Assembly: GCA_005887685.1 (NCBI GenBank)
Contig: VBHJ01000011.1
Location: 19,086-83,085, forward strand
Source of the DNA: Chloroflexota bacterium
Lineage (GTDB): Bacteria; Chloroflexota; Dormibacteria; Dormibacterales; Dormibacteraceae
Length of the DNA: 64,000 nucleotides
Reading direction: 5' to 3'
Positions 18,799 to 28,018 of the stretch are shown here, one piece after another. The notes beneath the pieces were generated by a model. That model ran no database searches, was not told the DNA's origin, and saw only the letters and a program-made list of their open reading frames with translations. How positions within the stretch are numbered: position 1 is the first letter of the stretch; each line of letters opens with the position of its first letter. The position numbers and the translations under genes were made by a program.

Positions 18799-18857
18799 AT
18801 CCCAGTACTCCGCTGTACTACTAACTCCGGATGCCTCGAAAGCACCCGAGGTTGGGA

Positions 18858-19478
18858 TCAGTCTGGCGAGGGTTTACGGGGCCGCTTGACCTCAAGGATT
18901 CGTGGCTCGGCCGCGGCGACCGACAGCAGTCGGTCGAAGACCTCAACCGCCGCTTCGTCGTCCACGCCGTCGGCGAGGCGGACATAAGCCGATGCCCCGT
19001 CTGCGAAGACGAATGTCGGGGTGCCGAACACGCCAAGCTCAGCGACCGCGTGCCGGTGATCCCGCTCCAGTCCCTCGAGGATGTCGGGGTCCGCCATGTC
19101 GCTGCGCAAGCGCTGGAGGTCGAGGCCGGCCTGGACGGCAACCTCCTGGACCACCGCCGGATCGTCGATGTCGAGCCGGTCGCGATGACGGGCCCGGAGA
19201 AGCGGCATATGGAGGTCGTCGAAGCGGTCTTGCCGCCTCGCAGCCTCCGCGGCCGCGAAAGCGACCCGACCCCTGACGTCTTCGGAGGCGGGCGCACTCC
19301 AGACCGTCCAACCGTCATCCTTTGAATTCACCTGCGTGAGCGAGAAGTACCGCCACCGAACCTCGACGTCGCGCCGGCCCGAGCGGCGCACCGCGTCGAG
19401 GAGGCCCGCCGCCCGGTAGACGAACGGACACTGGTAGTCGAAGAAGACGTCGAAGGTGATGGGTTCTGAGGGGGCCAC
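18858..19478 (-). CDS. DsbA family (DSBA-like thioredoxin / FrnE-like) oxidoreductase
   Basis: GTG start VAPSEPITFDVFFDYQCPFVYRAAGLLDAVRRSG...VRWRYFSLTQVNSKDDG...ELGVFGTPTFVFADG. Confidence 0.82.
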   Translation of the reverse strand: MAPSEPITFDVFFDYQCPFVYRAAGLLDAVRRSGRRDVEVRWRYFSLTQVNSKDDGWTVWSAPASEDVRGRVAFAAAEAARRQDRFDDLHMPLLRARHRDRLDIDDPAVVQEVAVQAGLDLQRLRSDMADPDILEGLERDHRHAVAELGVFGTPTFVFADGASAYVRLADGVDDEAAVEVFDRLLSVAAAEPRILEVKRPRKPSPD

Positions 19479-19533
19479 GCTGAGAGTTCCAACGCGGCTG
19501 CTCCTGACTCGTATTCCAGACAGCTGGTCGTGG

Positions 19534-20091
19534 ATGCGTCCCGATCTGATGATTCGCCTGCTTCCATTCACCGCCGCGTACGCCGTCATCTATATCGCCA
19601 GCAACAGAGCCGCATGGCTCGGCCTCGAGCCGGGCGACCTGGAGGCGCAGCTCGTTTTCGCAGCCGTCGCCGCGCCTCTGATGTTCGGCGCTGCCACCGC
19701 GGTCCAGCTGTGGTTGACGCGCCGCCGCGGCGCCCTGAGCGTGCCGGCGGGGGCCGATGACGCGGCGTTCCAGGCCGGCTTTTACGCGCTCAACGGACCG
19801 ATCGAGGAGGGCTTCTTTCGCGGCCTCGTTCAGGGAGGGCTGACCGCGTTGTGGTCGGCGCCGGCCGGCTTTGCGGTCGGGACCGCGACCTACGTGCTCT
19901 ATCACAAGCTCGGGCGCTGGACCTGGGCCGACACGTTGTCGACCACACTCGTCGGGGTGCCGCTGGGCCTTGCCTACTGGCTCCTCCCTGGTCCGCCTTC
20001 GCTTTTGGGAATCTCGCTCGCCCACATCGCGGCGACTTGCGGGTTCCTCGGACCGGGCCCGTACCTGCTCAAGAGGATGCACCTCATTTAG
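19534..20091 (+). CDS. CPBP (CAAX-like) intramembrane metalloprotease family protein
   Basis: Membrane protein with NGPIEEGFFRGLVQGG (EExxxR motif) and LLGISLAHIAATCG. Confidence 0.65.
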   Translation: MRPDLMIRLLPFTAAYAVIYIASNRAAWLGLEPGDLEAQLVFAAVAAPLMFGAATAVQLWLTRRRGALSVPAGADDAAFQAGFYALNGPIEEGFFRGLVQGGLTALWSAPAGFAVGTATYVLYHKLGRWTWADTLSTTLVGVPLGLAYWLLPGPPSLLGISLAHIAATCGFLGPGPYLLKRMHLI

Positions 20092-21266
20092 TGGTCGAGC
20101 TCGACAGGCGGCAGCGCGTCACCCTCGTCTGGGCCGGGCTTGCCGTGGTGCTCGCCGGCTTCGAGGGCTCGATCCTGGTCGTCGCGCTTCCGGCGGTCGC
20201 CAGGGAGTTCCACGCGGGCACCTCCGCGCTCTCCGACTTCGGCTCCGTGCTGGCGGTTGGCGCCGTGGGCGCCCTCCCGCTGGCCAACCTGGCCGATCGG
20301 TTCGGGCGGCGCCGATTGATCGCGGGCGGCGTGGCCGGTTTCTCGCTCGTGAGCTTCGCCAGCGCGTACGCGCCGTCGCTGGCCGACCTCGCCTTCTTGC
20401 GGCTCTTCGCCGTGTGCTTCGAGGTGCTGGTCGTCGGGGTCGCGACGGCGCTCATCGTCGAGGAGGCGCCGGCGGCCAGGCGCGGCCTGGCTGTCAGCGT
20501 GCTCGCCCTGCTGTCCGGCCTGGGCACGGGGATCACGGTCATCTTCTATCCGCTGCTCGCTCCGCACTGGCGATGGCTCTTCCTGGCCTGCGGGGTCGGG
20601 CTCGTGGCGGCCCCCTTGATCTGGTGGCTGCTGCCCGAGGGCCGGACGTGGCAGGGCGTCCGGATCACAGGCTCAGCCCTTCGCCTCCTCCTCCAGCCGC
20701 CATGGCGACGGCGGATCCTGATCCTGGCCGCGATGTTCGCCCTCCTCGCGGTGCTGCTCGAGCCCGCCGGCCTGCTCTACACCCTCTATGCGAGCGAGGT
20801 CTTGAGCTGGTCGCCCGTCCAGATCAGCTTCCTGATCGTCGTCGCCGGGATCGCGGGGGCGGTCTCCTACCTCGCGGGCGGCTACCTCACGGACCGCTTT
20901 GGGCGAAGGGGCCCCGCCATCGCGTTGACCGTGGCCACCGCGGCCGCGACGAGCCTGAGCTTTGCCACGTCCACCGTCGGCTTCTTCGTGGGCAACGTGC
21001 TGTGGAGCGCATTCGCGAGCGCGGCGACTCCGGTCTTCGGCGCATGGTCCGGCGAGCTGTTCCCGACGCGGGCCCGCGCGACGGCGGAGGCCGCGATCGC
21101 TCTCGCCGGGGCCATCGGGAGCATCGCGGGCCTGCAGGTGCTTGCGCTGCTCTCGGCGTCGACCGGCTTCGGCGGCGCCATCGAGCTCGAAGGCTTGGCC
21201 GCTGTGGCGGGTGCGCTGCTGCTGTTCCTCCTGCCGGAGACCAAACAGCAGCCGCTTCCCGAGTAG
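20091..21266 (+). CDS. MFS transporter
   Basis: GTG start VVELDRRQRVTLVWAGLAVVLAGFEGSILVVALPAVAREFHAG...LPLANLADRFGRRRLIAGG; 12-TM pattern. Confidence 0.9.
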   Translation: MVELDRRQRVTLVWAGLAVVLAGFEGSILVVALPAVAREFHAGTSALSDFGSVLAVGAVGALPLANLADRFGRRRLIAGGVAGFSLVSFASAYAPSLADLAFLRLFAVCFEVLVVGVATALIVEEAPAARRGLAVSVLALLSGLGTGITVIFYPLLAPHWRWLFLACGVGLVAAPLIWWLLPEGRTWQGVRITGSALRLLLQPPWRRRILILAAMFALLAVLLEPAGLLYTLYASEVLSWSPVQISFLIVVAGIAGAVSYLAGGYLTDRFGRRGPAIALTVATAAATSLSFATSTVGFFVGNVLWSAFASAATPVFGAWSGELFPTRARATAEAAIALAGAIGSIAGLQVLALLSASTGFGGAIELEGLAAVAGALLLFLLPETKQQPLPE

Positions 21267-21280
21267 ATTTCAGCGCACCG

Positions 21281-23632
21281 ATGGAGCGCGCCCAGGCGGT
21301 TGTGATCGGCGGGGGCATCACCGGGGCGAGCGTCGCCTACCACCTTGCCAAGTCCGGGTGGCGCGACACGGTGCTGCTGGAAAAAGATGAGCTGACCAGC
21401 GGTTCGACCTGCCACGCCGCCGGTCTCGTGACCCAGTTCAACCCGTCCCCGACGATGATGCGGTTCCGGCGATACAGCATCGAGCTGTACCAGGAGATCG
21501 GCGTCTTCGAGACTGTGGGCAGCCTCCGCTTCGCGTCGAGCAGGGACCAGCTGATGGAGCTGCAGCGCGGCGCCAGCCGGGCCAGGGGCATCGGGCTGGA
21601 CGTGGAGCTGGTCTCCGCCGCGGAGGCCGCGCGACTCATGCCGGTCATCAGCCAGGACTCGCTCTACGGCGCGGTCTGGGTGCCGGGCGACGGCCACCTC
21701 GACCCGCACACGGCGACGCACGCCCTGGCCGCCGCCGCGCGCAAGCTCGGCGCGCAGGTCGTCACGCATCGCCGGGTCACCGGCATCGAGCTTTCCGAGC
21801 GGGGCACGGTCAAGGCGGTCGACACGGTCGCCGGCAGGATCGAGACCGAGGTGGTGGTCGTCGCCGGCGGCATCTGGGGTCCGCAGCTTGCGGCGATGGC
21901 GGGAGCGTTCGTCGTATCGACGCCCGTCGACCACCAGCACGCGGCGCTGCTTGCGGTGCCCGGGCACGAGATGCCCCACGACATGCCCTGCTTCCGCGAC
22001 CCCGACAACCTCGTCTACGGCAAGGCGGAGGCAGGGGGCATGGTGCTCGGTGGATACGAGGCCAACCCGGTGGCGCGATGGATCGACGGGGTGCCGTGGA
22101 ACCACGCCGGAACCTCGCTGCCACCCGACCAGGCCCGTTTCGAGCCGCTGCTCGCCGGAGCGGCTCGACGTTTTCCATTCGCCCATGAGGCGGGCATCGT
22201 CAAGCTGGTCTGTCACCCCGACGCCATGACGCCGGACGCCGGTCCGCTGGTCGGTCCGGTGCCTGGAGTCCATGGCCTGTACATGGCGGCGGGGCTGTCG
22301 CTGAACGGCTTTGGTGGAGCGGGCGGCATCGGACGCGCCATCGCGGAGCTGGTCACGGGAAGCGAGCCGGAGCTCGACCTTTATCCGTACAGGCCGTGGC
22401 GCTTCGGCCCGGTGCACCAGGACCATCGCTACGCCGCCGAGCTCGCGCGCGAGTCGTACAAGTACTACTACCACTTGCGCTATCCGTTCGACTCCGACGA
22501 GTGGGGGCGCCCGCGGCGGACGAGCGCACTCCACACTCGCATGCAGGACCTGGGTGCCGTGTTCGGCGTCAAGCATGGATGGGAGCGGCCCGACTACTTC
22601 GACCCCGCCCGCCCATGGAGGCGCGCCGCCGCGGACCAGCGCGCTTTCGGATTTACCCGGCCACCCTACTTCGACCTGCTCGCCGAGGAGCACCGTGCAT
22701 TTCGGGAGCGGGTCGGCATCATCGACATGAGCTCGTTCGGCAAGGTCGAGGTCATCGGACCCGGCGCGGCTGCGCTGCTCGAGCGCGTTTGCGGCAATCG
22801 CATCGACCGACCCGAGGGAACGGTCGTGTACACGCAGCTGCTGGAAAGGAACGGCGGGATCGCCGCCGACGTCACCATCACGCGGCTGTCACCTGATCAC
22901 TTCAGGCTCGTCACGGGCGCGGGTTATGTGAACAGCGACCTGGGCTGGCTGCGCCTGCAAACGCGGGACGGCGAGCCTTACGTGCGGCTCCGGGAGTCGA
23001 CCGAGGAGCTGTCGGTGATCGGGATCTGGGGACCACGCTCTCGAGACGTGCTCGCCAAGGTCACTGGGGACGATGTGTCGGACGAAGGCTTTCCGTACAT
23101 GACCGCACGCTCGATCCACGTCGCGGGTTTTTCAGTGTTCGCACAGCGTGTGACGTACGTCGGCGAGCTCGGGTGGGAGCTCTACGTCGACCCCGCGCGG
23201 GCCGGCCAGGTGTGGGACCGATTGATGGAGGCGGGGGCAAGCTTTGGAGTCATGCCGGGCGGCTACCGCGTCCTCGATTCACTCCGGATGGAGAAGGGCT
23301 ACCGCTACTACGGCACCGACATGGGGCTGCTCGACAATCCCTAGAGCTTTTTGAGCCCCGAGGTGCAGCGAAGGCTGCGCACGCTCACGGTCGGCGACGA
23401 GCAGTACGTACCCATGTATGGAGGGGAGGCGGTGCTCAGCGAAGGTCGCGTCGTCGGCCGCCTGCGCAGCTGCGCGTACGGCTTCACCGTCAGGAGGAAC
23501 CTTGCGTATTCGTATCTCCCGAGCGACATGAAGCCCGGGGCGCAGGTGGAGGTCGAGGTGTTCGGACGGATGATCCCGGCCACCGTTACGCACGACGCCG
23601 TGCTTACGAAACGTGCCCAGCTCGCAAGCTGA
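21281..23632 (+). pseudogene. FAD-dependent oxidoreductase-GcvT fusion (dimethylglycine/sarcosine dehydrogenase-like), interrupted by in-frame TAG at 23342-23344
   Basis: MERAQAVVIGGGITGASVAYHLAKSGWRDTVLLEKDELTSGSTCHAAGLV ... GcvT domain ...SLRMEKGYRYYGTDMGLLDNP*; same frame continues SFLSPEVQRRLRTLTVGDEQYVPMYGGEAVL...SCAYGFTVRRNLAYSYLP (C-terminal GcvT barrel) to 23632. Confidence 0.75.
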
Positions 23633-24518
23633 AGAAGCGGTACGGCGCGTCGCGCTCTGGAAGGGACGGGAGGTCAGGGTCACGCCGCTGTCGGGCGGCC
23701 TGACCAATGAGAACTACATCGTCGAGTCGGGCGCCCAGCGATACGTGATGCGCCTGCCCGGCAAGTCGACCGAGCTCCTGTCGATCGACCGCGCAAACGA
23801 GGTCTACAACACGAAGGCGGCCGCGACCACCGGGATCGGCCCGAAGGTGCTCGAGCACGTCGCCGGCCTGGACGCGATGGTGCTCGAGTTCATCCCCGGG
23901 GCCACCATGTCGGCCAAGACGCTGCAGTCGCGGCAGATGGCCGCCCGCATGGCGCAGTCTTTCCATCGCCTGCACGCCGCACCGCGCTTCCTCCAGGACT
24001 TCAACATGTTCCGGCTCATCGAGAGCTACCTCGGCATCGTGGACGAGCACGAAGTGACGATCCCCGACGGATACCGCGATTGGCTGCCGACCGTGGCCGG
24101 AATCGAGCGGGCGGTAAGCGCCGGCGCGTTGCCCCTGGCTCCGTGCCACAACGACCTGCTGTGCGAGAACTTCATCGACGACGGGACGGCCCTGCGCATC
24201 GTGGACTACGAGCTCAGCGGCAACAACGACCCTTGCTTCGACCTGGGCAACACCGCGCAGGAGGCGGAGTTCGGCCAGGACCTGCGCGCCGCTCTGTGCG
24301 AAGCCTATTTCGGAACCCCGGACCGGCAGCAGCTGGCCCGGATGAACCTGTTCGCGCTCATGTCCGACGTCGGCTGGACCCTGTGGGGCGCGATCCAGGC
24401 CAAGATCTCGGCCGTCGACTTCGATTTTCGGGGCTACTACACGGGCCGCTGGGAGCGCGCCCTGCAAGTTCTCCGTTCAGACGACCTCGAGCGCTGGATG
24501 GCCGAAGCCGGGGATTGA
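23613..24518 (+). CDS. choline/ethanolamine kinase-like phosphotransferase (APH fold)
   Basis: PLSGGLTNENYIVESGAQRYVMRLPGKSTELLSIDRANE...PCHNDLLCENFIDDGTALRIVDYELSGNNDPCFDLGN (LicA/choline kinase-type Brenner motif). Confidence 0.82.
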   Translation: MPSSQAEEAVRRVALWKGREVRVTPLSGGLTNENYIVESGAQRYVMRLPGKSTELLSIDRANEVYNTKAAATTGIGPKVLEHVAGLDAMVLEFIPGATMSAKTLQSRQMAARMAQSFHRLHAAPRFLQDFNMFRLIESYLGIVDEHEVTIPDGYRDWLPTVAGIERAVSAGALPLAPCHNDLLCENFIDDGTALRIVDYELSGNNDPCFDLGNTAQEAEFGQDLRAALCEAYFGTPDRQQLARMNLFALMSDVGWTLWGAIQAKISAVDFDFRGYYTGRWERALQVLRSDDLERWMAEAGD

Positions 24519-24520
24519 TT

Positions 24521-24604
24521 CAGCCCCTCCGTCGGCTTCGCCGACACCTCCCCATGAATGGGGAGGACCTGTGCGGGAGACACTTCCCCATGAATGGGGA
24601 GGAC
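24521..24604. repeat. double-hairpin dispersed repeat (full copy 24521-24567 plus partial hairpin 24583-24602)
   Basis: CAGCCCCTCC-GTCGGC-TTC-GCCGAC-A-CCTCCCCAT-GA-ATGGGGAGG, then CTTCCCCAT-GA-ATGGGGAGG. Confidence 0.9.
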
Positions 24605-24615
24605 TTGCAGCCAGA

Positions 24616-24644
24616 TTGACGCCGCACCGGTGGGGTGCTACGTT
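24616..24644 (+). promoter_or_regulatory. sigma70-type promoter upstream of GntR gene
   Basis: TTGACG (24616-24621), 17-bp spacer, TACGTT (24639-24644). Confidence 0.45.
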
Positions 24645-24695
24645 CCGCGCCGGTATATCGGTCGCATATCGCCACTTGTTCAAGGGATGGGGTCA

Positions 24696-25355
24696 ATGGC
24701 GGTCGCCGAGCCGGTCGCGATTCGGTCGCAAAGCGAGGAGGCATATCAGCGCATCCTCGAACGCATCGTCAGCCTGGAGATGGCGCCCGGCTCGGTGGTC
24801 AACGAGGCGCGGCTGCGCGAGGAGCTCAAGATCGGGCGGACGCCGATCCGGGAGGCCCTCCAGCGGCTGGCCCGGGAAAACCTGGTGCGTTCCATCCCCC
24901 ACCGCGGCACCTTCGTCACGGACGTCAACATCACCGACCTCGCGCGGATCACCGAGGTGCGGGTCGTGCTCGAATCTCACGCGGCGCGGCTTGCGGCCGA
25001 GAAGCTCAGCGCCGCGGATCGGGACGCGATCAAAGAGCTCCTGGAGCTGGTCCGGCGGGGGTACATCACCGGTCAGCACGACCTCATGCATCTCGACCAG
25101 CGGATTCACCGCACCGTCTACCGGGCGGCGCGCAACCCGTTCCTCGAGGCGACACTGGAACGCTACTTCAACCTCAGCCTGCGCCTGTGGTACCTGGTGC
25201 TCGACCGCGAGGTGCGGCTCCGCGAGGCCGTGGGCGAGCACAGCGAGCTTCTCCAGGCGGTACTTGCCGGGGATGGAGACCGTGCCGAGGACATCATGCG
25301 GCGCCACATAACCGGGTTCGAGCACGAGATCCGCAAGGTGCTCGTGGAGAGGTAA
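24696..25355 (+). CDS. GntR family regulator (FadR/FCD subfamily)
   Basis: MAVAEPVAIRSQSEEAYQRILERIVSLEMAPGSVVNEARLREELKIGRTPIREALQRLARENLVRSIPHRGTFVTDV; C-terminal FCD-like helices. Alternative starts at 24687 and 24594. Confidence 0.92.
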   Translation: MAVAEPVAIRSQSEEAYQRILERIVSLEMAPGSVVNEARLREELKIGRTPIREALQRLARENLVRSIPHRGTFVTDVNITDLARITEVRVVLESHAARLAAEKLSAADRDAIKELLELVRRGYITGQHDLMHLDQRIHRTVYRAARNPFLEATLERYFNLSLRLWYLVLDREVRLREAVGEHSELLQAVLAGDGDRAEDIMRRHITGFEHEIRKVLVER

Positions 25356-26291
25356 ATGCCGAAAGTCTTCTTCGCCACCGACCTGCATGGCTCTGAAGTC
25401 TGTTGGAAGAAATTCCTGAACGCGGCCAAGTTCTACGACGCCGACGTGCTGATCTGCGGCGGCGATATGACCGGCAAAGCGATAGTGCCCATCGTCTCGG
25501 AGAACGGCCACTACACCGTCGCTCTCGGAGGAGAGCGCGAGGCGGTGACGGCCGACCAGGTCGGAGAGGTCGAGGCCAACATTCGGCGCAAGGGGTACTA
25601 CCCCCTACGCATGAGCGTCGAGCGGCTGCATGAGCTGGACCAGGACCCGGCCAAACGCGCCGAGTGCTTTCAGGAGGTGATGCTCGAAGGCGTCGACCGC
25701 TGGATGAAGATGGCCGCCGAAAAGCTTCGCGGTTCAGGCATCCGGTGCTTTGTGTGCCCGGGCAATGACGACGAGATGGAGGTGGACGACGTCGTCCGGC
25801 GGTCAGAGCTGGTCGAGCTTGGCGAGGGCCGAATCGTGGACGTCGACGGTTTCTCGATGATCTCGACCGGCTGGTCCAACCCGACGCCCTGGAAGACGCA
25901 CCGGGAAGACTCGGAGGAGGAGCTCGGCAAGCGCATCGAGTCGATGGCCTCACAGGTCTCCGATTCTTCGCATGCGATCTTCAACCTGCACTGCCCGCCA
26001 TTTCGGTCTGGCCTGGACGAGGCGCCCGCCATCGACGCCGATCTCAAGCTGATGCACGGCGGCCGGGCGCTGCGGCCAGTCGGCTCGACGGCCGTGCGCG
26101 AGGCTATCGAGCGGCATCAGCCGCTGCTTTCCCTGCACGGCCACATCCACGAGAGCAAGGGTGCGGTGAAGATCGGCAAGACGCTCTCGATCAACCCGGG
26201 AAGCGCCTACGAGGAAGGGATGCTCATGGGGGCGATCATCCAGCTCGACCCCAAGAAAGGGATCAAGAGCTATCAGCTGGTCAACGGATGA
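25356..26291 (+). CDS. metallophosphoesterase family protein
   Basis: MPKVFFATDLHGSEVCWKKFLNAAKFYDADVLICGGDMTGK...CPGNDDE...LSLHGHIHESKG. Confidence 0.88.
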   Translation: MPKVFFATDLHGSEVCWKKFLNAAKFYDADVLICGGDMTGKAIVPIVSENGHYTVALGGEREAVTADQVGEVEANIRRKGYYPLRMSVERLHELDQDPAKRAECFQEVMLEGVDRWMKMAAEKLRGSGIRCFVCPGNDDEMEVDDVVRRSELVELGEGRIVDVDGFSMISTGWSNPTPWKTHREDSEEELGKRIESMASQVSDSSHAIFNLHCPPFRSGLDEAPAIDADLKLMHGGRALRPVGSTAVREAIERHQPLLSLHGHIHESKGAVKIGKTLSINPGSAYEEGMLMGAIIQLDPKKGIKSYQLVNG

Positions 26292-26310
26292 AGAGGTAAG
26301 GAGGAAGCAC

Positions 26311-27972
26311 ATGGCTGACACGACGATGGGGACCGCGACGGGGACGAGGCCCGCGTTGTTCCTGCGCAACGCGACCGGGCTGGTCAAGGCCTGGTCGACG
26401 TTCGATGCCTTCATCTACTCGTTCTGGTCGATCAACCTGATCACGCTCGGCCTTTACGGAATGTCTTACGTCTATTGGGTGCCCGACGGACAGCTGCTCG
26501 CCGCGATCGTCATCTTTGGGGTGCTCACGACGTTCCTCGTGATCACCTACGCGATGCTGGTGAGCGTCATGCCCCGAACGGGCGGTGACTACGCCTGGCA
26601 GAGCCGGGTGCTGGGCGGCGGACTCGGGTTCGTCCTCTCGATCACCGGCTGGTGGTTCACCCTGTTCCTCTGGGCGCCCATCTACGCCAACATCCTGAAC
26701 GTCCAGTTCTTCCTTCCCCTTGCTTACACGCTCAAATGGGCGGGTGTCTCCACGTTCTTCACGAGCCAAACCGGCCTCTTCGTCAGCTGCCTGATCGTGC
26801 TCGCGTTCGTAAGCATCGTGGTCACGCTGGGCATGGAGACCTATGCACGGATCCAGAAGATCTGCTTCTGGATCGGCCTTGTCGGACTGGTGGTCGTTTG
26901 TGGCCTATTGCTCTTCGCAAGCCAGAGCGATTTCCAGAACGCGTTCAATCGCGAGGCCGCTTCACTGTTCGGCGCCAGCGGAAACGCCTACCAATCGACG
27001 ATCGACCTCGGCACCAAAGCTGGCTACACGCAGCACAACTTCGGCGCCTTCAGCCTCGGCCCGGTCTTCCTGCTGATGCCTTTCCTTGCTTTCTACCTGC
27101 TCTGGCCCAACTGGGGCGCGACCCTGTACGGCGAGGTCCGGGGGGCCAAGGACATACGCAAGCCCTTCTGGAGCATGTTCTGGGGCCTCTGGGTCACCAT
27201 CGGCCTTGTCGGGCTGGTGATGATCCTCATCGTCAAGACCATGGGCTGGCAGTTTTACAACTCTGCCAATGCCGCCTACTACAACTACGCGCTCTACGGA
27301 GGCGACGCGACCCCGGTCACGACATGGCCTTACCCGGTGATGTTCGCGGGCTGGTTGGTGGACAACCATCTGTTCCAGGCCCTGCTCATCATCGTGATGG
27401 GGCTCTGGTTCTTCGGTTGGGCCGGCACGCTGTTCCTCTCCTCGACGCGGGTGATCTTTGCGGCTGCATTCGACCGGGTTCTCCCTGCGTGGGCGGCCAA
27501 CATCTCGGCGAAGCGGCGCGTGCCCTACGGCTCGCTGGTGCTCATGATCGTGCCGTCGATCGTGATCAGCGCCGTCTACTCCTACGTCCCCAAGTTCCAG
27601 AGCGTGTTCCTGGACGCCACGGCCGTTCTTGCTTTGACGTTCCTGGCGACCGTGGTCGCGGCGATCATCCTGCCCTGGCGACGCAAGGACCTCTACGACG
27701 CCTCACCTATAGCCAACTACAAAGTCGCCGGCGTGCCGACGATCACCGTGGTTGCAGTGATCACAGCGATATTCCTGGTGTTCATGCTCTATGAGTGGTC
27801 TTTCAACAGCAGCAACCTCTACGGGACGTCGTTCCAAGCGACCCTGAACTCCGTTTACTACTTCCTGGCGACTTACGTGGTCGCGATCGCCATCTACGTC
27901 GCCGCGCGTATCGTGCGCAGCCGGCAGGGCATCGACCTGCGACGGATCCACCACGAAATCCCTGTTGAGTAG
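26311..27972 (+). CDS. APC family amino acid/amine permease
   Basis: 553 aa polytopic protein, RNATGLVKAWSTFDAFIYSFWSINLITLG...; APC superfamily appearance. Confidence 0.82.
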   Translation: MADTTMGTATGTRPALFLRNATGLVKAWSTFDAFIYSFWSINLITLGLYGMSYVYWVPDGQLLAAIVIFGVLTTFLVITYAMLVSVMPRTGGDYAWQSRVLGGGLGFVLSITGWWFTLFLWAPIYANILNVQFFLPLAYTLKWAGVSTFFTSQTGLFVSCLIVLAFVSIVVTLGMETYARIQKICFWIGLVGLVVVCGLLLFASQSDFQNAFNREAASLFGASGNAYQSTIDLGTKAGYTQHNFGAFSLGPVFLLMPFLAFYLLWPNWGATLYGEVRGAKDIRKPFWSMFWGLWVTIGLVGLVMILIVKTMGWQFYNSANAAYYNYALYGGDATPVTTWPYPVMFAGWLVDNHLFQALLIIVMGLWFFGWAGTLFLSSTRVIFAAAFDRVLPAWAANISAKRRVPYGSLVLMIVPSIVISAVYSYVPKFQSVFLDATAVLALTFLATVVAAIILPWRRKDLYDASPIANYKVAGVPTITVVAVITAIFLVFMLYEWSFNSSNLYGTSFQATLNSVYYFLATYVVAIAIYVAARIVRSRQGIDLRRIHHEIPVE

Positions 27973-27981
27973 CATTGCAAT

Positions 27982-28013
27982 GGCCGCCGGGCGTAAGCCC
28001 GGCGGTCTTTTTT
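27982..28013 (+). terminator. rho-independent terminator/attenuator
   Basis: CCGCCGGGC (27984-27992) GTAA GCCCGGCGG (27997-28005) TC TTTTTT (28008-28013): perfect 9-bp stem, tetraloop, U-run. Confidence 0.9.
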
Positions 28014-28018
28014 AGCCC

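Noticed and set aside
19871-21280. N-terminal extension of the 19871-23344 ORF
   Set aside because: Out-of-frame reading through the CPBP and MFS genes; Gly/Arg/Pro-rich. The FAD protein starts at 21281.
20882-22693. 603-aa minus-strand ORF
   Set aside because: Antisense to MFS and FAD-oxidoreductase genes with clear domains; composition typical of reverse-frame reading.
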